Positions 16,329 through 24,813 of a DNA stretch of 64,000 bases are shown here, in pieces. The notes below the pieces were generated by a model, which was not told the origin of the DNA, searched no databases, and saw only the letters and a list, made by a program, of their open reading frames with translations. Source of the stretch: Actinophytocola sp044466355 (GTDB lineage: Bacteria > Actinomycetota > Actinomycetes > Mycobacteriales > Pseudonocardiaceae); the NCBI RefSeq assembly GCF_044466355.1, contig NZ_JBITMQ010000005.1, forward strand, positions 1 through 64,000, read 5' to 3'. Numbering within the stretch: position 1 is the first letter of the stretch; each line of letters starts with the position of its first letter. A program made the translations under genes and the position numbers.

Positions 16329-17279
16329 TCAACCGGGCGGGTTCGGTGATCTTGACGCGCGCCACACCGCCGAACGGGGGATTTCGGCGAGGTCGGTGAC
16401 GGCCTTGCGTTCGCGAAGTGTTCGCGGAAGCGACGCGAGCAGCTCGCCGAGCACCCGCAGCCGCAACCCGACCCGGAAGTTCCACGGCGGCGGCCCGGCA
16501 CGGTGGCGGGCCAACCGTCGCAGCGGGAGCAGCGCCGTGATCGCCGCGAACCGGGCCACCTCCCGCGCGGCCACCGCGACCGGGGCGCAGCGCAGCAGCA
16601 TGGCCAGCCGGTTGCGTTCGTTCCACAGGTGGAACCGGCGCGACCCCGGGCGCGTGCTCGCGCCGTGCCGGTGGATCACCCGCGCGTCCGGCACCGACAC
16701 GATCGTGTGATTCGCCAGCCGCAGGCGCCACGCGGTGTCGGTGTCCTCGTAGTAGCAGAAGAACCGGGCGGGAACGCCACCCGCACGCCGCAACGCCCCG
16801 GTCCGCAGCAGCGCCGCGCCGCCGCAGAACCCGAACACCGGCGCTGCCTCGTCGGTCAGGTCCACGCCGTGCCCGTCGGCGGTCAGCCCGACGCCGAGCG
16901 AGATCACCGCACCGTCCGGCGCCACCATCCGCGCCCCCGCCGCCGCGGCCTGTTCGTGCTGGTCAAGCGTGTCCTCTAGGCGTTCGAGCCAGTCCGGCGC
17001 GGGTTCGGCGTCGTCGTTGAGCCACGCCGTGAACTCGGTGTCGACCGACACCGCCGCGAGCGCCCCGGCGTACCCGGAGTTGACCGGCAGCCGCAGCACC
17101 TCGGGCTTCGACGGGTGCGCCGCGAGCACTGCCGCGGTGCCGTCGTCGGAGGCGTTGTCGACCACCAGGAGCCGGTGCGGGCGGGTCTGTGCCGCGACAG
17201 CGTCGAGACAGGCGCCGACGTGGTCTTTCCCCCGCCAGGTGACCACCACGATCGTGCTGCGTGTCAGGAGGCCGGTCAC
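16329..17279 (-). CDS. GT2 family glycosyltransferase (WcaA/rhamnosyltransferase type)
   Basis: The 316-residue GT-A enzyme has STIVVVTWRGKDHVGACLDA, VVDNASDDGT, a WLNDDAEPAPDW metal-binding motif and FCYYEDTDTAWRLRLA near the acceptor site. The arrangement is like rhamnosyl- and galactofuranosyl-type GT2 enzymes of cell-wall polysaccharide clusters. It is probably cytosolic, with the C-terminal helical region associating with the membrane. It is 62 bases upstream of the GT2-GT4 fusion and likely heads that three-gene unit; a divergent GT4 gene starts 24 bases away. Confidence 0.9.
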   Translation of the reverse strand: MTGLLTRSTIVVVTWRGKDHVGACLDAVAAQTRPHRLLVVDNASDDGTAAVLAAHPSKPEVLRLPVNSGYAGALAAVSVDTEFTAWLNDDAEPAPDWLERLEDTLDQHEQAAAAGARMVAPDGAVISLGVGLTADGHGVDLTDEAAPVFGFCGGAALLRTGALRRAGGVPARFFCYYEDTDTAWRLRLANHTIVSVPDARVIHRHGASTRPGSRRFHLWNERNRLAMLLRCAPVAVAAREVARFAAITALLPLRRLARHRAGPPPWNFRVGLRLRVLGELLASLPRTLRERKAVTDLAEIPRSAVWRASRSPNPPG

Positions 17280-17303
17280 AGCGCGAAACCGTACCCTGAG
17301 CCG

Positions 17304-18434
17304 GTGCCCGAGCTAGTCATGCTCACCGAACAGCTCCTCGCGCCCGTCCCTGGTGGGACCGGGCGCTACACGCGCGAGCTGCTCACCGCGATGGCCGCAT
17401 CGGCGCCCCCCGACTGGACCGTCGCGACCGTCACCGCGACGCACCGCGACCTCGCGCCCGCGGTGGTGCCGAACGTGGCGGGCCCGCGTGCGCTGCCGCT
17501 GTCGCGCCGCGGCCTGACCGCGCTGTGGGAACGCGGCGTGCACCTGTGGCCGGGCGGCGACGCCGTCCACGCCCCGACCCCGCTCGCCCCGCCCGCCCGC
17601 AAACGCGGCCGCAGCCTCGTGGTGACCGTGCACGACACCGTGCCGTTCACGCACCCGGAGACCCTTACCCGCCGCGGCGCCTCCTGGCACCAGGCCGCCA
17701 TCCGCCGCGCCGCGGCCCGCGCGAACGCGATCGTCGTGCCCACCAACGCCGTCGCCGAGGAACTGCGGGACCACGCGCCCGGCCCGGCGACGGTCGCGGT
17801 CGTCGGCCACGGCGTGCCGGAGGTGTTCCGGCAGCACATGGACCCGGGCGTGGCCGCGTTGAAGACCGGCAGGCTGCGGCTGCCCGAGACGTACGTGCTG
17901 GCGGTCGGCACGGTCGAGCCGCGCAAGGGCCTCGACGTGCTGGTGCGTGCGATGGCCGAGCCGCACGCCCCGGACCTGCCGCTCGTGGTGGTCGGCCCGC
18001 GCGGCTGGGGCGAGGTGAACCTGGTCGAGCTGGCCGCGGAACTCGGCTTCCCCGGCAGGCGCCTGCACGTGCTGGGCCACGTCGACGACGAGGACCTGTC
18101 GGCGATCCTGCGCCGCGCGAGCGTGCTGGCGGTGCCGAGCCGGGCCGAGGGCTTCGGCCTGCCGGTCCTGGAGGCGATGGCCGTCGGGACGCCGGTGGTG
18201 CACACGGACGTGCCCGCGCTGGTCGAGGTGGCCGGCGGCACCGGTCTGGTCGTGCCGCGCGGCGACGCGGACGCGCTCGCGAGCGCGCTGCGGGAGGTCG
18301 TGGACTCGTCGGTGGCGACGTCGGAACGGGTCGCGCAGGGCCTGCTGCGGGCCGCCGCGTTCACCTGGGAACACGCCGCGGCCGAGCTGTGGCGCTTGCA
18401 CGTGCGGTTTTTCGACATGGCGAACGCTCGTTGA
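17304..18434 (+). CDS. GT4 family glycosyltransferase
   Basis: The 376-residue GT-B enzyme has PVPGGTGRYTRELL at the N-terminus, VGTVEPRKGLDVLVRAM at the inter-domain donor site and EGFGLPVLEAMAVGTPVV near the C-terminus. It is likely a mannosyl- or rhamnosyltransferase of the same glycan pathway as its neighbours. I chose GTG 17304 because a TACCCT box ends 6 bases upstream, fitting a leaderless transcript; ATG 17319 is the alternative and would remove five residues. It is divergent from the GT2 gene with a 24-base gap, so the two promoters overlap. Confidence 0.88.
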   Translation: MPELVMLTEQLLAPVPGGTGRYTRELLTAMAASAPPDWTVATVTATHRDLAPAVVPNVAGPRALPLSRRGLTALWERGVHLWPGGDAVHAPTPLAPPARKRGRSLVVTVHDTVPFTHPETLTRRGASWHQAAIRRAAARANAIVVPTNAVAEELRDHAPGPATVAVVGHGVPEVFRQHMDPGVAALKTGRLRLPETYVLAVGTVEPRKGLDVLVRAMAEPHAPDLPLVVVGPRGWGEVNLVELAAELGFPGRRLHVLGHVDDEDLSAILRRASVLAVPSRAEGFGLPVLEAMAVGTPVVHTDVPALVEVAGGTGLVVPRGDADALASALREVVDSSVATSERVAQGLLRAAAFTWEHAAAELWRLHVRFFDMANAR

Positions 18435-18503
18435 ACAAGAGGTCGGTGGCTTTTTCACCCAGTCGGGACAAGTGGCGAGGGCGGCAGTCGTAGTCTGCTA
18501 CCC

Positions 18504-19652
18504 GTGGCCGAACCCCGCGTACTGATCGACGCGACCGCCGTGCCGGCGGATCGCGGCGGCGTCGGCAGGTACGTGGACTCGCTCGTGTACGCGCTCGACT
18601 CGGACGGCGCGCCGGTCACGGTGGTCTGCCAGCCGAGGGACGTCGAGTTGTACGGCAGGCTGGCGCCGCACTCGAGGATCGTGCCGACGTCGGAGTCGAA
18701 CGCGACCCGCACGGCCAGGTTGACGTGGGAGCAGACGACGCTGCCGAGGCTGGTCCGCAGGCTGGGCGTGGACGTGCTGCACTCCCCGCACTACACGACG
18801 GCGCTGGCGAACACGAAGGCCTCCGTGGTGACCCTGCACGACGCCACGTTCTTCACCGACGCGGTGCTGCACCACTCGATCAAGGCCCGCTTCTTCCGCG
18901 CGTGGACCCGTACGGCGCTGGTCCGGGCGTCCCTGTGCGTGGTCCCGTCCGCGGCGACGGCCGCCGAGCTGGCCCGGGTCGCCGGCGCGAAGCCGCACCG
19001 CCTGGAGATCATCCAGCACGGCGTGGACAACGACCGCTTCCACGTGCCGACGCTGGAGGAGGTCTCGGCGGCACGACGGCTGGTGGGTCTCGGACCGGAC
19101 ACTCCGTACGTCGCGTTCCTGGGCGCGCTCGAACCACGCAAGAACGTCCCGGCGCTGATCAGGGGCTTCGCGGCGGCGTGCCGGGGCCGTGCCGAACCCC
19201 CCGCGCTGGTGCTCGCGGGGCAGCCGGGCTGGGACCGCCAGGTGGAACGCGCACTGGACGACGTGCCGCACCGCCTGCGCGTGATCCGCGCGGGCTACCT
19301 CCCGTTCGAACACCTGGCGGGCTTCCTGGGCGGTGCGACGCTCGTGGCGTACCCGTCGCTGGGCGAGGGGTTCGGCCTGCCGGTGCTGGAGGCCATGGCG
19401 TGCGGGGCGTCCGTGCTCACCACCCGCAGGCTGGCGCTGCCGGAGGTCGGCGGCGACGCGGTCGCGTACTGCGGCGTTGGCGCGGGCGACATCGCGGCGG
19501 CGCTGACCGAGCTGCTGGACGACCCGGCGCTCCGGTCGACGCTGGCGGCCGCGGCACAGCGCCGGGCGAAGGAGTTCTCATGGCTGACGAGCGCCGAGGC
19601 CCATCGCGTCGCGTACGAGAAGGCCTACCGGGCGCACCACCGTTCGCGGTGA
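18504..19652 (+). CDS. GT4 family glycosyltransferase
   Basis: The 382-residue GT-B enzyme starts VLIDATAVPADRGGVGRYVDSL, with VDVLHSPHYT in the acceptor domain, FLGALEPRKNVPALI at the donor site and EGFGLPVLEAMACGASVL as the E-x7-E motif. It is related to, but distinct from, the preceding GT4, and likely extends the same lipid-linked glycan. The GTG start lies 7 bases after a TAGTCT box, suggesting a leaderless message. wbbL follows 18 bases later, so the two are probably one operon. Confidence 0.9.
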   Translation: MAEPRVLIDATAVPADRGGVGRYVDSLVYALDSDGAPVTVVCQPRDVELYGRLAPHSRIVPTSESNATRTARLTWEQTTLPRLVRRLGVDVLHSPHYTTALANTKASVVTLHDATFFTDAVLHHSIKARFFRAWTRTALVRASLCVVPSAATAAELARVAGAKPHRLEIIQHGVDNDRFHVPTLEEVSAARRLVGLGPDTPYVAFLGALEPRKNVPALIRGFAAACRGRAEPPALVLAGQPGWDRQVERALDDVPHRLRVIRAGYLPFEHLAGFLGGATLVAYPSLGEGFGLPVLEAMACGASVLTTRRLALPEVGGDAVAYCGVGAGDIAAALTELLDDPALRSTLAAAAQRRAKEFSWLTSAEAHRVAYEKAYRAHHRSR

Positions 19653-19670
19653 CGGGCAGAATGTTCCGGC

Positions 19671-20531
19671 GTGTCTGAGGATTATGGCCAGGAGCTGGCA
19701 GTCGTCATCGTGACCTACTCGCCGGGCGAGACGCTCGACCGGTGCCTCGACACGCTGACGAAGGCGACCACGAGACCGTACCGGGTCGTGCTGGCCGACA
19801 ACGGTTCCGACGACGGCGCCCCGGAGAAGGCCGCTGCCGCGCGGGACAACGTGACCCTCCTCCCCACCGGCGGCAACCTCGGCTACGGCACCGCCGCCAA
19901 CCGCGGCGTGGCCACCCTGGGGCAGGAGTACGGCTGGATCGTCGTGGCCAACCCGGACCTGGAGTTCGGCGACGGCTCCCTCGACACCCTGCTGGCCGCG
20001 GCCGACCGCTGGCCCCGCGGCGGCTCGTTCGGCCCGCTGATCCGCCAGCCGACGGGCGAGATCTACCCGTCCGCGCGCATGGTCCCGTCGATCGGGAAGG
20101 GCGTCGGCCACGCGGTGGCGGGCCGGTTCTGGCCGTCGAACCCGTGGACGAAGGCGTACAAGCAGGTGGACACGGTCGTCGAACGCGAGGCGGGCTGGCT
20201 GTCCGGCTCGTGCCTCCTGATGCGCCGCGAGGCCTTCGACTCGGTGGACGGCTTCGACCCGAGGTACTTCATGTACTTCGAGGACGTCGACCTCGGCGAC
20301 CGGCTCGGCAAGGCGGGCTGGCAGAACGTGTACGTGCCCGCGGCCGAGGTGGTCCACATCCAGGGCCACTCGACGGCCCGGGTCTCCGACAAGATGCTGG
20401 CCGTGCACCACGACAGCGCGTACCGCTTCATCGCCGACCGCCACCAGGGGTTGTGGTGGGCACCTGTGCGCGCGGGCGTGAAGGCCGGGTTGGCGTTGCG
20501 CCTGAAGGCGGAGACCAGGAAGAAGAGCTGA
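19671..20531 (+). CDS. wbbL: WbbL-like rhamnosyltransferase (GT2)
   Basis: The 286-residue enzyme should transfer L-rhamnose from dTDP-rhamnose to GlcNAc-pyrophosphoryl-polyprenol, the linker unit joining the cell-wall polysaccharide to peptidoglycan. Visible features are VVIVTYSPGETLDRCL, LADNGSDDG, the metal site VVANPDLEFGDG, WLSGSCLLMRREAFDSV and MYFEDVDLGDRLGKAGW, all as in mycobacterial WbbL. Synteny agrees: in M. tuberculosis the order is rmlD, wbbL1, manB. The GTG start is 18 bases after the upstream GT4 gene, and the 3' end is 3 bases from a convergent gene. Confidence 0.9.
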   Translation: MSEDYGQELAVVIVTYSPGETLDRCLDTLTKATTRPYRVVLADNGSDDGAPEKAAAARDNVTLLPTGGNLGYGTAANRGVATLGQEYGWIVVANPDLEFGDGSLDTLLAAADRWPRGGSFGPLIRQPTGEIYPSARMVPSIGKGVGHAVAGRFWPSNPWTKAYKQVDTVVEREAGWLSGSCLLMRREAFDSVDGFDPRYFMYFEDVDLGDRLGKAGWQNVYVPAAEVVHIQGHSTARVSDKMLAVHHDSAYRFIADRHQGLWWAPVRAGVKAGLALRLKAETRKKS

Positions 20532-20534
20532 GGG

Positions 20535-20933
20535 TCAGCCCTCGAGCCGCTGGGACAGGCTGCCGGTGGGAGGCGGCTCCTTGACGGTGGGCACGAGCCC
20601 GTCGACCTCTTCCGGCTCGCGTGTCTGAGCGGCTTCCCGGGCGGCCAGCATGTTCTGGTGCTGCTCCAGACGCCGTTGCCGGGACCGGGGGCCGGGATGC
20701 GGCACCGCGACCACGTCCGTCAACGCCTCCTGCGCGATGGCGGGCAGTTCGGGCGCGGGCACCACCATGGTCTGCTCGGGGTCCTGCTCGTCGGCGGCAC
20801 GCACCACCGCACGCGGAATCTGCAGCGTGCTGGCGGCGTCCATCGGCGATACGGCGCTCTCCGGAGTCACCACGAAGGCGCCTCGCGCTCGGGCCCGCGC
20901 CAGGATGGCGTCGGCCCGCTCACGGGGGTCCAT
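20535..20933 (-). CDS. Conserved hypothetical protein
   Basis: This 132-residue hydrophilic protein has no recognisable domain. It starts MDPRERADAILARARARGAFVVTPESA, contains a conserved-looking VTPESAVSPMDAA segment and has an extended, Pro/Glu-rich C-terminal half that is probably disordered. There is no signal peptide or membrane segment. Proteins of this appearance recur beside manC and wbbL in Pseudonocardiales, which supports it being real, but no function is known to me. It lies downstream of manC on the same strand with an 84-base gap. Confidence 0.7.
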   Translation of the reverse strand: MDPRERADAILARARARGAFVVTPESAVSPMDAASTLQIPRAVVRAADEQDPEQTMVVPAPELPAIAQEALTDVVAVPHPGPRSRQRRLEQHQNMLAAREAAQTREPEEVDGLVPTVKEPPPTGSLSQRLEG

Positions 20934-21017
20934 GCGTCGACCTCTCCCTGTCGCGTCGTCGATGTTGGGGTCCAGGGTATTACTGATTCCGCTCCGCGTC
21001 AGCGAAGATCCCGGAAA

Positions 21018-22121
21018 TCACACGTGCGCGGCGTGACCCTTTTCCCTTAGCAACTCGGTCAGCTTCTTGATGTCCTGTGCGCGGTCCCGGCGGCACACCA
21101 GCACCGCGTCGGCCGTGTCCACGACGATCAGGTCGCGCACGCCGAGCGTCGCGATCACCCGGGACGAGCAGGGCACCGCGATGACGCCGTCGCCGTCGAC
21201 CACCACCACGGGCGGGCGTGCGCCGCTCACGTCGACCACGCGGCCGCCGCCGTCGATGTCGACGCCGAGCAGCTCCCCGAGCGTTTCGAAGTCGCCGATG
21301 TCGTTCCACCCGAAGTCACCCGGCACGGTCGCGACCTTGCCCTCGGCGGCCGCGGGCTCCATCACCGCGTACTCGACCGCCACCTTCGGGATCGTCGGCC
21401 ACAGCTCGCCGAGCACCGCCTCCTGCGCCGGGGTGTCCCAAGCGCGGGCGATCTCGCGGACCGGGTCGTGCACGTCCGGGCGGCGGGCGGCCAGCTCCGC
21501 GAGGAACACCTCGGTCCGCCACAGGAACATGCTCGCGTTCCACAGGTACTCGCCCGAGTCGACGTACTCGGTGGCCACCGCGTACGTCGGCTTCTCCTTG
21601 AACTCCAGCACCTGCTGGCGCTGCCCGGCCACCGCGGGCGCGGAGAGCTGCAGGTAGCCGTAGCCCGTCTCGGGCCGGGTCGGGGTGATGCCGATGGTCA
21701 TGAGCTTGCCGTCGCGGGCACCGGCGAGCGCGTCCCGCACCACGTCGGAGAACGCGGCGGTGTCGGCGATCAGGTGGTCGGCGGCGAACGACGCCATCAC
21801 CCCACCCGGCGACCGCTCCTCGATCACGGCGGCCGCCAGCGCGATCGCGGCGCACGAGTCGCGGGCGAACGGCTCGACGAGGATGTTGCGCTCCGGCAGC
21901 TCCGGCAGCTGCCGCGCCACCGACGTCGCGTGCGCGACACCGGTCACCACCAGCAGGTTCTGGGCCGTGCACAGGGGGGCGAGCCGGTCGAACGTCGCCT
22001 GCAGCAGCGAGCGGTCGGTGCCCGTCAGCGCGTGCAGGAACTTCGGGTTCGCGGCACGGGACAGCGGCCACAGCCGGGTGCCGCTGCCGCCCGCGGGCAC
22101 CACCATGTGCAGGTCGCTCAT
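21018..22121 (-). CDS. manC: Mannose-1-phosphate guanylyltransferase
   Basis: The 367-residue nucleotidyltransferase makes GDP-mannose from mannose-1-phosphate and GTP. It has VVPAGGSGTRLWPLSRAANPKFLHAL, the GTP-binding signature and catalytic Lys region, then FVEPFA-type and WNASMFLWR segments typical of the family. There is no fused phosphomannose isomerase domain; manA is separate at 34563. ATG 22121 gives the family's MSDLHMVVPAGG start; longer in-frame sequence is Ser/Arg shadow. By synteny it matches mycobacterial Rv3264c. GDP-mannose would feed mannolipids and the glycosyltransferases around it. Confidence 0.95.
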   Translation of the reverse strand: MSDLHMVVPAGGSGTRLWPLSRAANPKFLHALTGTDRSLLQATFDRLAPLCTAQNLLVVTGVAHATSVARQLPELPERNILVEPFARDSCAAIALAAAVIEERSPGGVMASFAADHLIADTAAFSDVVRDALAGARDGKLMTIGITPTRPETGYGYLQLSAPAVAGQRQQVLEFKEKPTYAVATEYVDSGEYLWNASMFLWRTEVFLAELAARRPDVHDPVREIARAWDTPAQEAVLGELWPTIPKVAVEYAVMEPAAAEGKVATVPGDFGWNDIGDFETLGELLGVDIDGGGRVVDVSGARPPVVVVDGDGVIAVPCSSRVIATLGVRDLIVVDTADAVLVCRRDRAQDIKKLTELLREKGHAAHV

Positions 22122-22209
22122 GCCGGCACCTCGACTGCTCCGTGGTGGCGACGATTCGCTCCGCAAGCTCCGCTCATCCGTTCAACATAACGGGGTAGCC
22201 TGGCCGCTC

Positions 22210-23121
22210 GTGCAGGCATCTCGTGAGCGCACCTGGCGGCCGGACTTCCCGCTGGACATGGGCTCGGTGCTCCGGCCGCTGCGCAGGGGGCACGCTGACC
22301 CGGCGTTCCGCATCACGGCGGCCGGCGTGACCTGGCTCGCCGCCAACACCCCGGCCGGAGTCGGCACGCTCGCGCTCGGCCGCCGCGGCGGCGACGTGCA
22401 CGCCGTCGCGTGGGGCGACGGCGCGCGGTTCCTCCTCGACGGGCTGCCCGCGCTGCTGGGCGCCGATGACGACGACTCCGACTTCCAGGCGCACCACCAG
22501 CTCATCGCCGAGCTGCGCAGGCGGATGCCCGCGCTGCGGCTCGGCTCGACCGGCCGCGTGTGGGACCTGCTCGTGCCGTCCGTGCTGGAACAGAAGGTCA
22601 CCGGCCACGAGGCGCGCCGCTCGTGGCGGGACCTGTGCCGCCGCTACGGCACCCCGGCGCCCGGCCCGGCGCCCGAGGGCATGTTCGCGCCGCCGACCCC
22701 GGAGGCGATCGACGCCATCCCGGACTGGGGCTGGCACAAGGCGGGCGTCGACCTGGCCCGCCGCAGGGCGATCGTGGCCGCGGCCCGCGTGGCGCACCAG
22801 CTGGAGAAGGCCGTCGAGCTGCGTGGCCGCGCGGGCCGGGACCTGCTGCGGAAGGTTCCGGGCATCGGGTTCTGGACCGCGGCCGAGATCGCCCAGCGGG
22901 CGTGGGGCGACGCGGACGCGGTCAGCGTCGGCGACTTCCACGTCCCCGGGCTCGTCGGCTACGCGCTGCTCGGCCGCAAGGTCGACGACCAGGGGATGCT
23001 GGAGGTCCTGCGCCCGTACGCACCGCACCGCCACCGCGTCGTCCGCTACATCGAGGCCGGTGGCCCCGGCAAACCCCGCTACGGCCCGCGCTTCGCCCCG
23101 AAGGACTACCGCGAGATGTGA
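22210..23121 (+). CDS. AlkA-like DNA-3-methyladenine glycosylase
   Basis: The 303-residue base-excision repair enzyme belongs to the helix-hairpin-helix glycosylase superfamily. The HhH motif is LLRKVPGIGFWTAAEIAQRA, and the catalytic Asp is expected in SVGDFHVPG that follows. The N-terminal part resembles the TATA-like fold of AlkA. It should excise alkylated purines. No Ada or alkyltransferase gene is adjacent. GTG 22210 follows a TAGCCT box by 8 bases, suggesting a leaderless transcript. It lies divergent from manC and convergent with a Nudix gene, one base apart. Confidence 0.88.
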   Translation: MQASRERTWRPDFPLDMGSVLRPLRRGHADPAFRITAAGVTWLAANTPAGVGTLALGRRGGDVHAVAWGDGARFLLDGLPALLGADDDDSDFQAHHQLIAELRRRMPALRLGSTGRVWDLLVPSVLEQKVTGHEARRSWRDLCRRYGTPAPGPAPEGMFAPPTPEAIDAIPDWGWHKAGVDLARRRAIVAAARVAHQLEKAVELRGRAGRDLLRKVPGIGFWTAAEIAQRAWGDADAVSVGDFHVPGLVGYALLGRKVDDQGMLEVLRPYAPHRHRVVRYIEAGGPGKPRYGPRFAPKDYREM

Positions 23122-23122
23122 C

Positions 23123-23656
23123 TCAGACGGCCGCCAGCATGGCGTCGAGACCCGTCGTGCCCGTCGGGTCCGGCGGTAGCCCGTGCACCGGCCACCAGCG
23201 CAGGTCGAGTGACTCGTCACTGCGCACCGGCTGCGCGCCCGCCGGGGCGGTGACGAGGAACCGGACGTCGAAGTGCCTGGTCGGGAGGCCGAGCGAGCAC
23301 GTGATCGGGTGGACGTCCACGTGCAGCGGCGTCGGCTCGATCGTCAGGCCGTCGATGCCGGACTCCTCCACCGCCTCCCGCAGCGCGGCGCCGACCAGCG
23401 TCTCGTCGGTCTCCTCGCAGTGCCCGCCCAGTTGCAGCCACGCCCCGACCCGCGGGTGCAGCGTCAGCAGCACCTCGGCCCCGGTCGAGTCGAGGACCAG
23501 CGCGGACGCCGTGATGTGCCCGGGCTCGCACGACCGCAGGCACGCGTCCGGGCGGGCGGCCATGAAGCCCAGGAACGCCTCCCGCAGCGACCGCTGACCG
23601 GGGTCCGCCGGGCGCCAGTCGGCCAGGGTGGTGAACGCGTCGTGGTGCAGGTTCAT
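23123..23656 (-). CDS. Nudix hydrolase
   Basis: The 177-residue protein carries a Nudix box around GGHCEETDETLVGAALREAV, followed by EESGI; the REx2EE catalytic core is intact, but the Gly-to-Glu spacing is one residue longer than the standard GX5E. The substrate is unknown; nucleoside diphosphate derivatives are usual. Its start overlaps the fbiB stop (ATGA at 23653-23656), so it is translated with the F420 genes, although a role in F420 metabolism is not known. Confidence 0.9.
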   Translation of the reverse strand: MNLHHDAFTTLADWRPADPGQRSLREAFLGFMAARPDACLRSCEPGHITASALVLDSTGAEVLLTLHPRVGAWLQLGGHCEETDETLVGAALREAVEESGIDGLTIEPTPLHVDVHPITCSLGLPTRHFDVRFLVTAPAGAQPVRSDESLDLRWWPVHGLPPDPTGTTGLDAMLAAV

Positions 23657-24813
23657 CGTCGCAGGAACCGTTCGTCGAGGTCAGTGACGTGCGGGACGGG
23701 CGGACCCGCCACCGGGTGCCCCAGTGCGACCGCGCCCAGCGGCGCCCACGGCAGGTCCAGCATCGCCCGCACCGCCGCCGGGTCCGGCACCGGCACCCAC
23801 ACCGCGCCGAGGCCCTCGGCCGCGAGCGCGATGACCAGGTTCCGCACGGCGGCACCCGCCTCGAACGCGTCACCGGCCACGAGTACGACCTCCTGCGCGT
23901 CGACCGACAGCTCGTCGAGCAGGCGTTTGCGCTGGTCGGACACGTGCGCGAGCCGCACGTCGGCCACGGCGAGCGTGGCGGCGAGCGCGTCCCGCAGCAC
24001 GTCCTCGGCGACCGGCTCGTCGGTGAACGGGCCGGACGGCCCGAGCAGCGCGGCCTCCCGGCGGCCCTGCGCGATGGCCTCCTCGGTGCCCATCCGGAAC
24101 AGGTCCTCCTCGACCGGCCGGACGAGCTCGCGGGCGGTCGAGGTGTCCGAGCCGATCTCGAGCCCGCGCACGACCGCGACCGGCAACGCGCCGAGCTTGC
24201 CCTTCACCAGGTCCGCGGCGGCCGCGACCTCGTCGGCCACCGCGATCTCGGTGACCGCCAGCTCGTTGCCCTGCCGGTCGACCTGGCCGCGGTAGCCGTG
24301 CAGCACCCGCAGACCCGACGACCCGATCGCGGCGTCGGTCTGCCCGACCCGCCACGCGCGGCCCATCGTGTCGGTGATGACGACCGCCACCTCGACGCCG
24401 AGCCGTTCGGCCAGCCCGCGCCGCAGCGCGAGCGCCGACGCGTCCGGGTCGGCGGGCAGCAGCGCCAGCTCGTCGGCGGCCACGTTGGACGCGTCGATGC
24501 CGGACGCCGCCTGCACGATGCCCAGGTGGTTCTCGGTGATGAGCGTCCGCGCCTTGCGCGCGATGATCCGGACCGACTCCTCGAACACCAGCCGCCGCCG
24601 GGCCCGGTCCCGCTCCTCGGGATCGGCGGGCACCCGCACCAGCCGTCCCTCCACTTTGGACACGATCTTGCTCGTCACCACGACGATGTCGCCCGACCGC
24701 AGCCAGCGCGCCGCGTTCGCGATCGCACCGGAGAGGTCGTCGCCGGGCCGGAACTCGGGCAGTCCCTCGACCGGCAGGATCTCGACCTTCCCCGGTGCGG
24801 CGTGATCACCCAC
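23653..24813 (-). CDS. fbiB: Coenzyme F420:L-glutamate ligase with shortened C-terminal domain
   Basis: The 386-residue protein adds glutamates to F420-0 to form the polyglutamate tail. Residues 1-250 are a complete CofE-type ligase (LPEFRPGDDLSG, VVTSKIVSKVEGR, ITENHLGIVQAASGIDASNV, ITDTMGRAWRVGQTDAAIG). The C-terminal part (about 258-386) resembles the FMN-dependent nitroreductase domain that in mycobacterial FbiB reduces dehydro-F420-0. Here it is only about 130 residues instead of about 200, and the usual RRSVRxF start reads GPSGPF. GTG 24813 gives an 8-base overlap with fbiA. Confidence 0.92.
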   Translation of the reverse strand: MGDHAAPGKVEILPVEGLPEFRPGDDLSGAIANAARWLRSGDIVVVTSKIVSKVEGRLVRVPADPEERDRARRRLVFEESVRIIARKARTLITENHLGIVQAASGIDASNVAADELALLPADPDASALALRRGLAERLGVEVAVVITDTMGRAWRVGQTDAAIGSSGLRVLHGYRGQVDRQGNELAVTEIAVADEVAAAADLVKGKLGALPVAVVRGLEIGSDTSTARELVRPVEEDLFRMGTEEAIAQGRREAALLGPSGPFTDEPVAEDVLRDALAATLAVADVRLAHVSDQRKRLLDELSVDAQEVVLVAGDAFEAGAAVRNLVIALAAEGLGAVWVPVPDPAAVRAMLDLPWAPLGAVALGHPVAGPPVPHVTDLDERFLRR

